DNA of 64,000 bases from the NCBI RefSeq assembly GCF_963678865.1, contig NZ_OY787459.1, forward strand, positions 1,826,501 through 1,890,500, read 5' to 3'. Shown piece after piece: positions 8,701 to 15,011 of this stretch (positions are counted from its first letter, which is position 1; each line of letters begins with the position of its first letter). Origin of the DNA: Maridesulfovibrio sp. GTDB taxonomy: Bacteria > Desulfobacterota > Desulfovibrionia > Desulfovibrionales > Desulfovibrionaceae. The notes under the pieces are model-generated. The model was not told where the DNA came from. It made no database searches and was given only the letters and a program-made list of their open reading frames with translations. The position numbers were made by a program, and so were the translations under genes.

Positions 8701-9660
8701 GGACAGACCGACTGCATCTGGCTTACGGCCATGGCCCTGCGCCTGAAATGCGGACTTGTGGGTGAGAAAGGGATTGAAGGCAGTCCGGCCCGTGCTGAAG
8801 AAATTGAACTGATGAACTTCGCCTCAAGCCTGTCCGGTGAAACACCGGAAGGAGCTTTTGAAGGATTCAGGGGACTTACAGATTTCAGCTCCGTGGCCGA
8901 ACTTGGCAAACAGATCAACCAGTTCATGATCAACACCTATATAAAAATTCGTGGCGAACAGGATAGAATTCCCGGAGTTGCCATTACCCCCGAAGACCTG
9001 ACCAGACTCGGCAGGGTGGTTTTTTCTGCTTTTGCAAAACGCAAAGACAAGATTCAGCATCTATCCCTGCCCGGTCCCAAAACCCATTTTTTCAAGACCT
9101 TAATTATTTCACGCACGGAACAAGGGGACATATGGCAAATTCACGGTGAATTTCCAGATGAATCCGGAGCCCGGAACATCCTGACCCCAATTGAATCAGG
9201 GCAGGACCTCAACTGTATGCTGGTCTGGCTGGCCCTGAACAGACTCTACGATAAGGAGATGCAGGTCAAAACCGATATCAATTCCGGCCCACTACGGGAA
9301 AGGGATCTAAAAAGACTGTTCAGCGAACTGATGCTTTTCTTTCCGCAAAAAACGACTTTCAAAGTCCCCATTGAAGAAACCCTGAATGCTGAACGCATAA
9401 CCAAAGGTTTCTTTATAGTTAACCTGTGCGTCCCCCCGGAAAGCAAAAAAATTCATGAGGTGAATCTGGTATACAGCACCAACTGGGGCGAAATATTCTG
9501 CTCTCCCCTCAAGGTGAACCGCAAACTGATTGAAAAACCTGAAATATTTCTGAAAGAACATATGGGTGCGCTTTACGATGGGAAAGTTGAACTGGGACAG
9601 TTTCTTCCCCAGAGCGCGGAGTGCCCCTTCCTGAAAATACCGGTCGGATTAGGGCACTAA
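5728..9660 (+). CDS. cyaA: Class I adenylate cyclase with internal pentapeptide-like domain
   Basis: A very large protein of 1310 residues; enterobacterial CyaA is about 850. Residues ~1-380 are helical, possibly HEAT-like (the EILPLAQSPSLPLAKASMDIITKF pattern). Residues ~465-625 form a run of short Cys/Phe-rich repeats (CxFxxC, A/D-x-F), resembling a pentapeptide-repeat beta-helix. Residues ~720-1300 match class I adenylate cyclase: SIGSTGTIAQTADSDLDCWVC with catalytic D789 and D791, the EIHFFIMD motif, and the EEFYRTALLLAGRPPLWW segment. It should convert ATP to cAMP in the cytoplasm. The N-terminal regions probably sense or dock something. It lies 17 bp after rlmD and 47 bp before an HD-domain gene, so the three may form one transcript. 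Confidence 0.85.
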   Translation: MAETETHDTLLEELRRLNIYPPDERQLAELRFKIDAKFSRDQTSPDSLEAAKYATLFYGLAMKALEQEAEQSSKPSLVPETTDSTAAVCLDNLALIGTCGKNLAALILCNRLLPYSRAKEWLSNQKDKTAIAVADRMLAVHTGDVPERIKYAESVLERVANLDLRESVDFFAGNGTRKGQLSFSSLEKFMSGTYGRTCRARLRTPESLEEITLCTETMPPYPDKDMVADVSFHLKTMDPIIMEKVLRAVERLADEIDDELLKEILPLAQSPSLPLAKASMDIITKFAGPRRGRIFAQLFNEAPKLRAELINRVPLLGSDSFARFMNGISEVFHTPVLAVLFSTISEEDPQCFGSILNLVLRQSRSQKKNSLKSVLARIMNTENLAEPVRKEMPEGKNVPGVDFVKQGGPIMLNLEHKEQEQTGFKRIFGKPAVQSDAMPDIYTDGQLTNQRLHKLNKWKSLSQGLAFQNCVFSACEFRESFMEECSFKGCTFEACTFADAFFLEAEFTDCTFISCSLNETTFYDCSFKDCSFQYSHFDSAVTFLSTFKNCRFKATASPGAYFCRTSFTATMFHTCDLRGTVFYKGSVKGSDFCFSDFTATMFRDGIVSSSYFTECSTSHCRAMNMKTDSTELLKAMVWTFTARLAEREQLRKRSTGFGNIDEYGKGVLHKTLKRWFVLKEIERNHANFSENNRRRLDWTAAKLEGKGRRFLSILPALLHTNAFEVRSGMDHRSTASKINGFELTPQTTDLLEEFFPETKYEESGKDAIPIEAFMSIGSTGTIAQTADSDLDCWVCCNFKDIHPESREKLGIKLKSIEEWALHEFGLEIHFFIMDTLEIRHNKFGLSDEESSGSAQSAILKEEFYRTALLLAGRPPLWWFTPPESGPKTYENSKKKVNLLKGKDFYVDLGNVPKIPVEEFFGASLWQIVKGIKSPFKSIMKFGLLELYTSDSKYSLLCEKLKKNIQNGKRRLHRVDPYMLLYRELADFYAKRGQTDCIWLTAMALRLKCGLVGEKGIEGSPARAEEIELMNFASSLSGETPEGAFEGFRGLTDFSSVAELGKQINQFMINTYIKIRGEQDRIPGVAITPEDLTRLGRVVFSAFAKRKDKIQHLSLPGPKTHFFKTLIISRTEQGDIWQIHGEFPDESGARNILTPIESGQDLNCMLVWLALNRLYDKEMQVKTDINSGPLRERDLKRLFSELMLFFPQKTTFKVPIEETLNAERITKGFFIVNLCVPPESKKIHEVNLVYSTNWGEIFCSPLKVNRKLIEKPEIFLKEHMGALYDGKVELGQFLPQSAECPFLKIPVGLGH

Positions 9661-9707
9661 GAAAATCCACCGCTACCGGAGAAAGTCCAACAAAAGGAAT
9701 ATCTTAA

Positions 9708-10952
9708 ATGCCTATTATTCGCAAAAGCCTGCTGCAGTTGATTTTTTCCGGTTCGTTCATGAAAAGGTGGAATGACAAACTCCGCCCCATGGAACTGGTG
9801 GAGGTGGACAAACAAGCCCACAAAATGATTGCCGCCTGGATTCTTTTTATTCTGAACCGGGAAAATCTGGAACCACGTGATAGAATCAAGCTGGGTGACG
9901 AAATCGTTGAAGGCGGAATATTCGAATACCTCTTCCGCATGGTCATTACCGATATCAAACCTCCCGTGTTTTACCGCATTAAGGAAAACCCTGAACACTA
10001 CCGCAAACTTTCGGAGTGGGTGCTCAAGCAGCTCCGCCCACGACTAATGCCTCTGGGTCTGGAATTCTGGGAGCGGCTTACAGAATACCACCTAAGCCCT
10101 GACGAGGGTTCTCTTGCCCGGCAGATACTCGATGCATCACACATGTATGCCAGCTACTCGGAATTTAAACTGCTCAAGCATCTCAACCAGATGGATGATG
10201 AACTGGTCGGGATCGAACAAAATTTTGTAGACCGTCTGGAAAGCTGCTCCGTTCTGAACGGAGTCAACGAGCTGCTGCACTCGGAAGCAACCCCTCTGGG
10301 ACGTTTCGCCGACTTATGCGGTCGTTTGCGTTTTCAAACCCGCTGGTCCCAGACCCCGCGAATCCCGGAAACATCAGTGCTGGGCCATGTGTTTATCGTA
10401 GCCACCTTCGCGTGGTTCTTCAGTCTTGAGAAAGGAGCCTGTCCGGCTAGAAGGCAAAACAATTTTTTTACCGGACTGTTCCACGACATCCCCGAACTGC
10501 TTACCCGCGACATAATTTCCCCGGTCAAAAAATCAGATCCCACCATAGGTGAGCTTATCCGCGAATACGAAGATCAGGAAATGGAAAGGCGAATCATGGC
10601 TCCGCTTAAGGAGAACGGATATTCCATCGTCGCAGACAGGCTGGGGTATTTTCTGGGGGTTGAAACAGGTTCGGAATTCGATGCCGCAGCCATAGTCGGA
10701 GGATTTGCCAAAAAAATATCCACAGAGGAGCTGGATGCCCGGTACAATGACGATTCATACGACCCCAAAGACGGAGAACTGCTTAAACTATGTGATCATC
10801 TGGCCGCTTTCATGGAAGCGTACAACGCCATGCAGAACGGCATAACTTCCCCGCACCTGCATCAGGCATACTGGCGTATAAGCCAGAGCTATATGGAAAC
10901 CCCGGTCGTAGCCGGAATACATGTCGGGCCTCTGCTGGCGGACTTTGAATAA
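9708..10952 (+). CDS. HD-domain phosphohydrolase-like protein
   Basis: A 414-residue cytoplasmic protein with a metal-binding HD signature: H227 (GHVF), H259-D260 (LFHDIPE) and D363 (CDHLAAF). Its layout resembles YfbR-type HD hydrolases, which act on nucleotides. The N-terminal ~200 residues are predicted helical and unassigned. It follows the adenylate cyclase by 47 bp, so a role in nucleotide or cyclic-nucleotide metabolism is suggested by context but not shown. The start ATG 9708 follows AAAAGGAAT. No signal peptide or membrane segment is visible. Confidence 0.75.
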   Translation: MPIIRKSLLQLIFSGSFMKRWNDKLRPMELVEVDKQAHKMIAAWILFILNRENLEPRDRIKLGDEIVEGGIFEYLFRMVITDIKPPVFYRIKENPEHYRKLSEWVLKQLRPRLMPLGLEFWERLTEYHLSPDEGSLARQILDASHMYASYSEFKLLKHLNQMDDELVGIEQNFVDRLESCSVLNGVNELLHSEATPLGRFADLCGRLRFQTRWSQTPRIPETSVLGHVFIVATFAWFFSLEKGACPARRQNNFFTGLFHDIPELLTRDIISPVKKSDPTIGELIREYEDQEMERRIMAPLKENGYSIVADRLGYFLGVETGSEFDAAAIVGGFAKKISTEELDARYNDDSYDPKDGELLKLCDHLAAFMEAYNAMQNGITSPHLHQAYWRISQSYMETPVVAGIHVGPLLADFE

Positions 10953-11055
10953 TCCGCCTTTGCGTGAACGCTGGAAATGTGGTTTAACTATGGTGAATGA
11001 TTGCAAGCCGGCTTTGTTCAACCGCTAACAACTACAGTTCAACAGGAGAGAATCG

Positions 11056-11541
11056 ATGCTGCTGAGAAAAAGAGCATGGGATATAATGAATGAAGATTTT
11101 TCCACCATTGAAGACTCTGCAAGCCTCGCCGAGGCTATACGCGCACTGCGCGACAGCATGAAGGAAGCTCCCGACAATCACGTTGTGGTGGTAAAAAAGA
11201 AAAACGGCTCCCTGCGCGGAGTGGTATCCATCTGGACAATGCTAAAGGCAGTCGAAGAAATGGTGCTAAAGGATGAAGACCTGAGCCTGACCGAAGAAGC
11301 GGACTGGGACCGTGCTTTCAAACGGGCCGGAACCGCCTGCTGTTCCACTGCTCTTGATGAGCACATCGAGGAAGACGTCGCGATCCTCAAACCTACGGAC
11401 CCAATGCTGGTTGTACTGGAAATTTTCCGCAAAAAGAAAAGATCATGGGCTCTGGTTCAGGAAGGCGGAAACATCATCGGAGTGGTGCTTTTAAGTGATG
11501 TCTACCGCGAAATTACCCGAGATCTTGTTCAGCAGTTTTAA
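11056..11541 (+). CDS. CBS-domain pair protein
   Basis: A 161-residue stand-alone protein made of two CBS motifs (about 9-75 and 95-158), including VVSIWTM and GNIIGVVLLSDVYREI. Such Bateman modules bind adenosine nucleotides and regulate partner proteins. The Shine-Dalgarno is AACAGGAGAG before ATG 11056. It lies 103 bp behind the HD gene, with nothing recognisable between them. The partner is unknown; the adjacent adenylate cyclase/HD proteins make a nucleotide-responsive role plausible. Confidence 0.85.
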   Translation: MLLRKRAWDIMNEDFSTIEDSASLAEAIRALRDSMKEAPDNHVVVVKKKNGSLRGVVSIWTMLKAVEEMVLKDEDLSLTEEADWDRAFKRAGTACCSTALDEHIEEDVAILKPTDPMLVVLEIFRKKKRSWALVQEGGNIIGVVLLSDVYREITRDLVQQF

Positions 11542-11548
11542 TGGAAAT

Positions 11549-11631
11549 CTGATGCGCTTCCAGCCAAATGGCCAGTGCAAAAATCCCAAAACTTTTTTAT
11601 CCGGGCTTTGCCGCTTCGTTAATTAAATCGT
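11549..11631 (+). repeat. Fragment of the dispersed palindromic repeat family
   Basis: Contains AATCCCAAAACTT followed by GGGCTTTGCCGCTTCGTTAA and AAATCG. It closely follows 62586-62636 (AATCCCAAAAACTT ... GGGCTTCGCCGCTTTGTATGA ... AAATCG). A GATGCGCTTC piece at 11551 resembles the reverse complement of the GCGCGAAGCGCA module seen elsewhere. It lies between the CBS gene and its terminator. Confidence 0.55.
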
Positions 11632-11641
11632 CATAAATAAG

Positions 11642-11681
11642 ACGGCCCTGTCTCCATCCAGGAAACAGGGCCGTTAATTTT
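11642..11681 (+). terminator. Bidirectional rho-independent terminator
   Basis: ACGGCCCTGT (11642-11651) / ACAGGGCCGT (11665-11674), then TAATTTTT. It sits between the convergent CBS gene (+) and HD-GYP gene (-). Confidence 0.85.
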
Positions 11682-11695
11682 TATAAGGGGTAAAT

Positions 11696-12718
11696 CTATT
11701 TTTTCTTCAAAGTAAGCGCCCAAGCCTGAATATTCTTTGTCACTTCCGGGTCGTAACCTTTATCCTGAGAAATAGCCGCAGCAGCCTGAAGAGGGTCCAC
11801 GGCTTCTGCAAAAGGACGCTTGCAGATCATGGCACAGTATGAATCAACAGCGGCAATGATCCGACCCAACTGGGTAATCTCCCGGCCTGATTTTTTCTGG
11901 GGATATCCCTTGCCGTTCAATCTTTCATGATGCTCAATGACACAGGCCTCAATCTCTTTGTATTTGAGGTCCAGCTTGCTGAGCATTTCATATCCCAGCA
12001 TGGGATGCTTATCCACTTTCTGACGCTCATCAGTGGTCAGCGGCTTGGGCTTTTCGCGGATAAACAGGGGAATCTTGCTCATCCCCAGATCATGCAGAAA
12101 AAAACCTGCTGTCAGCCGATCAAAATGGGTACGGCTGATATCCCCGTCGGTAAAGTTCTTGCCTTTCATACGGATAAAAATTGATAAGGCGAGCACACCG
12201 CAATTCACGCTGTGCTGAGAAAGGGTATGCTCCCTGTGCAACCTTTTGGCCAGCGCTTTGATACGGTAAGGATCGTTCCATAGATATTCAGTCAAAACCA
12301 TCAGGTCGGTCCAGAGCTTGTCCATGACTACTGCAACAGGCTGGTCCAGAAACTCGCTCATACGCATGGTCAGGGCTTCTATGAAAATATCCGCTATCTC
12401 GCTTTCCTTGAGGTTGCGGTCAACCAGCACAAGGTCCAACTGATAAGAGATGTGCTTCACGTATACCGGATGATCCTTGCGGGACACAAAAATGATGCCT
12501 TCCTTGACCATCCCGGCCAATTGCTCAATCTGTTCCTTGCTCAGCCTGCCTCCCACCTTGTAATATGGAGCAATACGGGCAACGTCCTCTTTGAACATGA
12601 AAATATCCAGTGGGGGTCTGAACTTATTGAAACTCTGAAGGATATCAGAACTGATCTGATAATACTCTTCGTTCAGACCTTCGGGAACATCCATTCTACC
12701 TTTTGCATGCATATTCAA
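11696..12718 (-). CDS. HD-GYP-domain protein (putative cyclic-di-GMP phosphodiesterase)
   Basis: A 340-residue protein. The C-terminal HD-GYP domain shows HDLGMSKIPLFIREKP, KHPMLGYEML, CVIEHHERLNGKGYP and the AAVDSYCAM motif. The GYP motif is intact, with Asn in place of the usual Asp in HHERxDGxGYP. HD-GYP proteins hydrolyse c-di-GMP to pGpG or GMP. The N-terminal ~130 residues have no recognised receiver or PAS domain; they resemble the uncharacterised N-terminal part often found on these proteins. It is transcribed toward the cyclase block and ends at a shared terminator. Confidence 0.85.
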   Translation of the reverse strand: MNMHAKGRMDVPEGLNEEYYQISSDILQSFNKFRPPLDIFMFKEDVARIAPYYKVGGRLSKEQIEQLAGMVKEGIIFVSRKDHPVYVKHISYQLDLVLVDRNLKESEIADIFIEALTMRMSEFLDQPVAVVMDKLWTDLMVLTEYLWNDPYRIKALAKRLHREHTLSQHSVNCGVLALSIFIRMKGKNFTDGDISRTHFDRLTAGFFLHDLGMSKIPLFIREKPKPLTTDERQKVDKHPMLGYEMLSKLDLKYKEIEACVIEHHERLNGKGYPQKKSGREITQLGRIIAAVDSYCAMICKRPFAEAVDPLQAAAAISQDKGYDPEVTKNIQAWALTLKKK

Positions 12719-12739
12719 ACCTTACCCCGTAACTTGTAA

Positions 12740-13080
12740 TCGACTTAAACCATTAGATTTACGTAGCAAACCGTAATAAAACAAAAGTTCCCATCCCGCA
12801 CCCACTACGGCGGGACCGGACATAAAAAAATTAATTTGAATCCCGGTTTTCCATTGCCTATAGCACTCATATCTATGTTCGTGAAGTCTGTGTCCTGCAA
12901 GTTACAATTTTTATCTATTATTTTTAAAAAAAATATAAACTTTTTTTCTGCTTTTCTTAATTCTTTCTAAGGGCCGTATATATAAGCTTTTAGGAGAAGC
13001 AAAACAGGCTTCGACCATTGAAAACAGCCTGTTTTCGACCCTTTTATTTTGCTGGAGGGCCTTGACTTTTTCGTCAATTT
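12740..13080. other. Intergenic region between the HD-GYP gene and mraZ
   Basis: About 400 bp without a gene separate the divergent HD-GYP gene and mraZ. The central part (12900-12990) is strongly AT-rich, as in a promoter region. A clear hairpin lies at 13001-13035 and MraZ-type boxes at 13091-13137, both listed separately. A TTGACT at 13062-13067 could be a -35 box, but no convincing -10 is seen. Confidence 0.5.
13001..13035 (+). terminator. Strong hairpin in the mraZ leader (terminator or attenuator-like)
   Basis: Perfect 10-bp stem AAAACAGGCT (13001-13010) / AGCCTGTTTT (13026-13035), 15-nt loop, followed by CGACCCTTTTATTTT. It lies about 110 bp upstream of mraZ, in the direction of transcription of the dcw cluster. 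It could end upstream transcripts or act as an attenuator. Confidence 0.5.
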
Positions 13081-13090
13081 CACACACAGG

Positions 13091-13137
13091 TGGTGAGACG
13101 GGGGGAATTGGTGGTAAATCTGTGTGATTGAGTGGTA
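13091..13137 (+). promoter_or_regulatory. Putative MraZ operator: G-rich boxes every 10-11 bp
   Basis: TGGTG (13091), GGGGG (13101), TGGTA (13112), TGTGA (13123) and TGGTA (13133) recur at 10-11 bp, directly before the mraZ start. In E. coli and other bacteria MraZ represses its own operon by binding TGGGN repeats with a 10-bp period. The boxes here are degenerate, so this is an inference from position and periodicity. Confidence 0.55.
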
Positions 13138-13142
13138 GAAAA

Positions 13143-13592
13143 ATGAAGTTTAGAGGTCACGCACATAGAAGCATGGATGCCAAAGGCAGACTTATGCTTA
13201 CGCCGGAGTACCGGGATCAGGTTTATTCTGATTCCCCGGAAGGCTGCGTGACATTGACTATTTTCGAAGGAAACATAGTCGGCTTCACACCACCGGACTG
13301 GACGGTACTTGAAGAGAAACTTACCAGTATCAAAAGCCCCAGCCGGAAACTCAGGAATTTCATCCGTATAATCATTTCAGGTTCCGAAGAAGTCTACCTT
13401 GATAAACAAGGCAGAATCACCATCCCTTCCTATTTGCGGAAAAGCGGCAAGCTGGACAAGGAAGTAGTCCTTGCCGGAGTCGGCGACAGATTTGAGATCT
13501 GGGACAAGCGGGAATACGAAGCCCTGCTTGAACAGGATTTTGATGATGTTTCCGATGAATTGGCTGAATGCGGAGTTGAACTCCCGTTCTAG
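13143..13592 (+). CDS. mraZ: Transcriptional regulator MraZ
   Basis: A 149-residue protein with two AbrB/MraZ-type swapped-hairpin repeats: MKFRGHAHRSMDAKGRLMLTP (first, split around residues 1-20) and LDKQGRITIPSYLR (second, about residues 84-97). It forms ring oligomers and controls the division/cell-wall cluster from its own promoter. ATG 13143 is preferred over an in-frame TTG at 13128, because family members begin with M-x-F-R-G. G-rich repeats in front fit autoregulation. Confidence 0.92.
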   Translation: MKFRGHAHRSMDAKGRLMLTPEYRDQVYSDSPEGCVTLTIFEGNIVGFTPPDWTVLEEKLTSIKSPSRKLRNFIRIIISGSEEVYLDKQGRITIPSYLRKSGKLDKEVVLAGVGDRFEIWDKREYEALLEQDFDDVSDELAECGVELPF

Positions 13593-13729
13593 CCTGTTTT
13601 GCTGTTTCCGCCCCACTGACACGCATTTTTACTGATTTTTAAAACTTGATTTTCAAGACCGTCACGGTTAACCCCAACTCCCCCCCAGAGTGCGGTTATA
13701 ACCGACAAACGTTTTTGAATCAGGAAATT
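13593..13729. other. mraZ-rsmH spacer with two palindromes
   Basis: The 137-bp gap holds GGTTAACC (13666-13673) and CGGTTATAACCG (13693-13704), two short palindromes sharing the GGTTA core, and a C-run. No terminator is seen. They may bind a regulator or be chance. Confidence 0.3.
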
Positions 13730-14704
13730 ATGGAAAGCAAGAAATTAAAGCCTGAACAGGTCCACACTTCCGTTCTGCTGAATGAAGTCATTGAATGGCT
13801 GGCTCCCAAACCCGGAGGCCGCTACCTTGATGGAACTCTCGGCATGGCCGGGCACTCCAGTGCAATACTCAAAGCAGCCGGCGAAGGTGCCGAACTGGCC
13901 GGGCTGGACCGCGACGAGCAGGCCCTTGAACTGGCCGGGGAACGGTTGGCCCCGTTCGGAAAAAACGCGCACAGGTTCCACCTTGCTTTCAGTAAGTTTG
14001 AAGCGGCCCTCAATGAACTGGGCTGGGATACTGTTGACGGTGTTGTTCTCGACCTCGGAGTATCCTCCCTGCATCTGGACCACGCCGAGCGTGGATTCAG
14101 TTTTATCAAGGACGGTCCGCTGGATATGCGCATGGACCCGGCAGGCGGCATGCCTCCGGCCTCTTCCATTGTAAACAAAGGTTCGTATTCCGACCTGAAC
14201 AGAATCCTGAAGCTTTACGGCGAAGAACCTTTGGCCTCCAAGATCACCAAGGCGATCATTGCGGCCCGGGAAGAAGAAAAAATTACCACCACCCTGCAAC
14301 TGGCCTCAATTGTGGAAAAAGCATACCCGGCCAAACGCAGGGCGCTGTCCCGGACTCATCCGGCGACTAAAACCTTTCAGGGCCTCCGTATTGCCGTGAA
14401 TTCCGAACTTGAAGAGTTACAGACTTTTCTTGACCGGATTCCGGAAAGACTCAGTCCCGGAGCCAGGGTCGCGATCATATCCTTCCATTCACTGGAAGAC
14501 CGTATCGTGAAAAAGACCTTCAAGGCCAAGTCGCAAGGCTGTGACTGTCCGCCCATGCAGCCCATGTGCACCTGCGGGAAGGTCAGGAAGTTGAAAGTAC
14601 TGACCAGAAAGCCGGTCCTTCCCACTGAGGAAGAGATGAAAGTAAACACCCGCAGCCGCAGCGCGAAACTCCGCGTAGCCGAAAGGATAGGGGAGGACGG
14701 GTAA
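13730..14704 (+). CDS. rsmH: 16S rRNA (cytosine1402-N4)-methyltransferase
   Basis: A 324-residue RsmH (MraW), which N4-methylates C1402 of 16S rRNA in the ribosomal P site. Visible motifs: HTSVLLNEVIEWL at the start, GRYLDGTLGMAGHS (SAM site), GVVLDLGVSSLHLD, GPLDMRMD, and ISFHSLEDRIVKKTF near the C-terminus, with a Cys-rich CDCPPMQPMCTCG stretch. The start at ATG 13730 is chosen because AGGAAA lies just upstream and similarity begins there; an in-frame TTG at 13646 is less likely. Six bases separate it from ftsL. Confidence 0.95.
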   Translation: MESKKLKPEQVHTSVLLNEVIEWLAPKPGGRYLDGTLGMAGHSSAILKAAGEGAELAGLDRDEQALELAGERLAPFGKNAHRFHLAFSKFEAALNELGWDTVDGVVLDLGVSSLHLDHAERGFSFIKDGPLDMRMDPAGGMPPASSIVNKGSYSDLNRILKLYGEEPLASKITKAIIAAREEEKITTTLQLASIVEKAYPAKRRALSRTHPATKTFQGLRIAVNSELEELQTFLDRIPERLSPGARVAIISFHSLEDRIVKKTFKAKSQGCDCPPMQPMCTCGKVRKLKVLTRKPVLPTEEEMKVNTRSRSAKLRVAERIGEDG

Positions 14705-14710
14705 ACTGCC

Positions 14711-14986
14711 ATGAGTGATTCCAAGGGAATAGCCATGGCCCTGGCCCTGACCATGGGATCGGCACTGATACTTGGGCTGGTCTCGGTCTGGCTGAACATC
14801 GAGCGGGTCGACAAGGCATACGACCTGAGGCGCATGGAAAAAAGACTCGATGAACAGGATTCTCTGGCTGCGAAGCTGGAAGTGGAAAAAAACAACCTGC
14901 TCTCCCCCATAAGACTGAGAGAGCTGGCAAAAAAATACGGTTTCGGACCGGCCTCACAGGGGCAGATAAGAAGACCGAAACCATAG
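14711..14986 (+). CDS. ftsL: Cell division protein FtsL
   Basis: A 91-residue bitopic protein: one hydrophobic segment at about residues 8-28 followed by a heptad-patterned coiled coil (about 32-65). It sits exactly between rsmH and ftsI, where ftsL always lies. FtsL bridges FtsQ/FtsB and FtsW/FtsI at the septum. Sequence identity to known FtsL is typically low, so the call rests on topology, size and position. Confidence 0.85.
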   Translation: MSDSKGIAMALALTMGSALILGLVSVWLNIERVDKAYDLRRMEKRLDEQDSLAAKLEVEKNNLLSPIRLRELAKKYGFGPASQGQIRRPKP

Positions 14987-15011
14987 AAGACAAAACAGGG
15001 AGCCCTAAACA

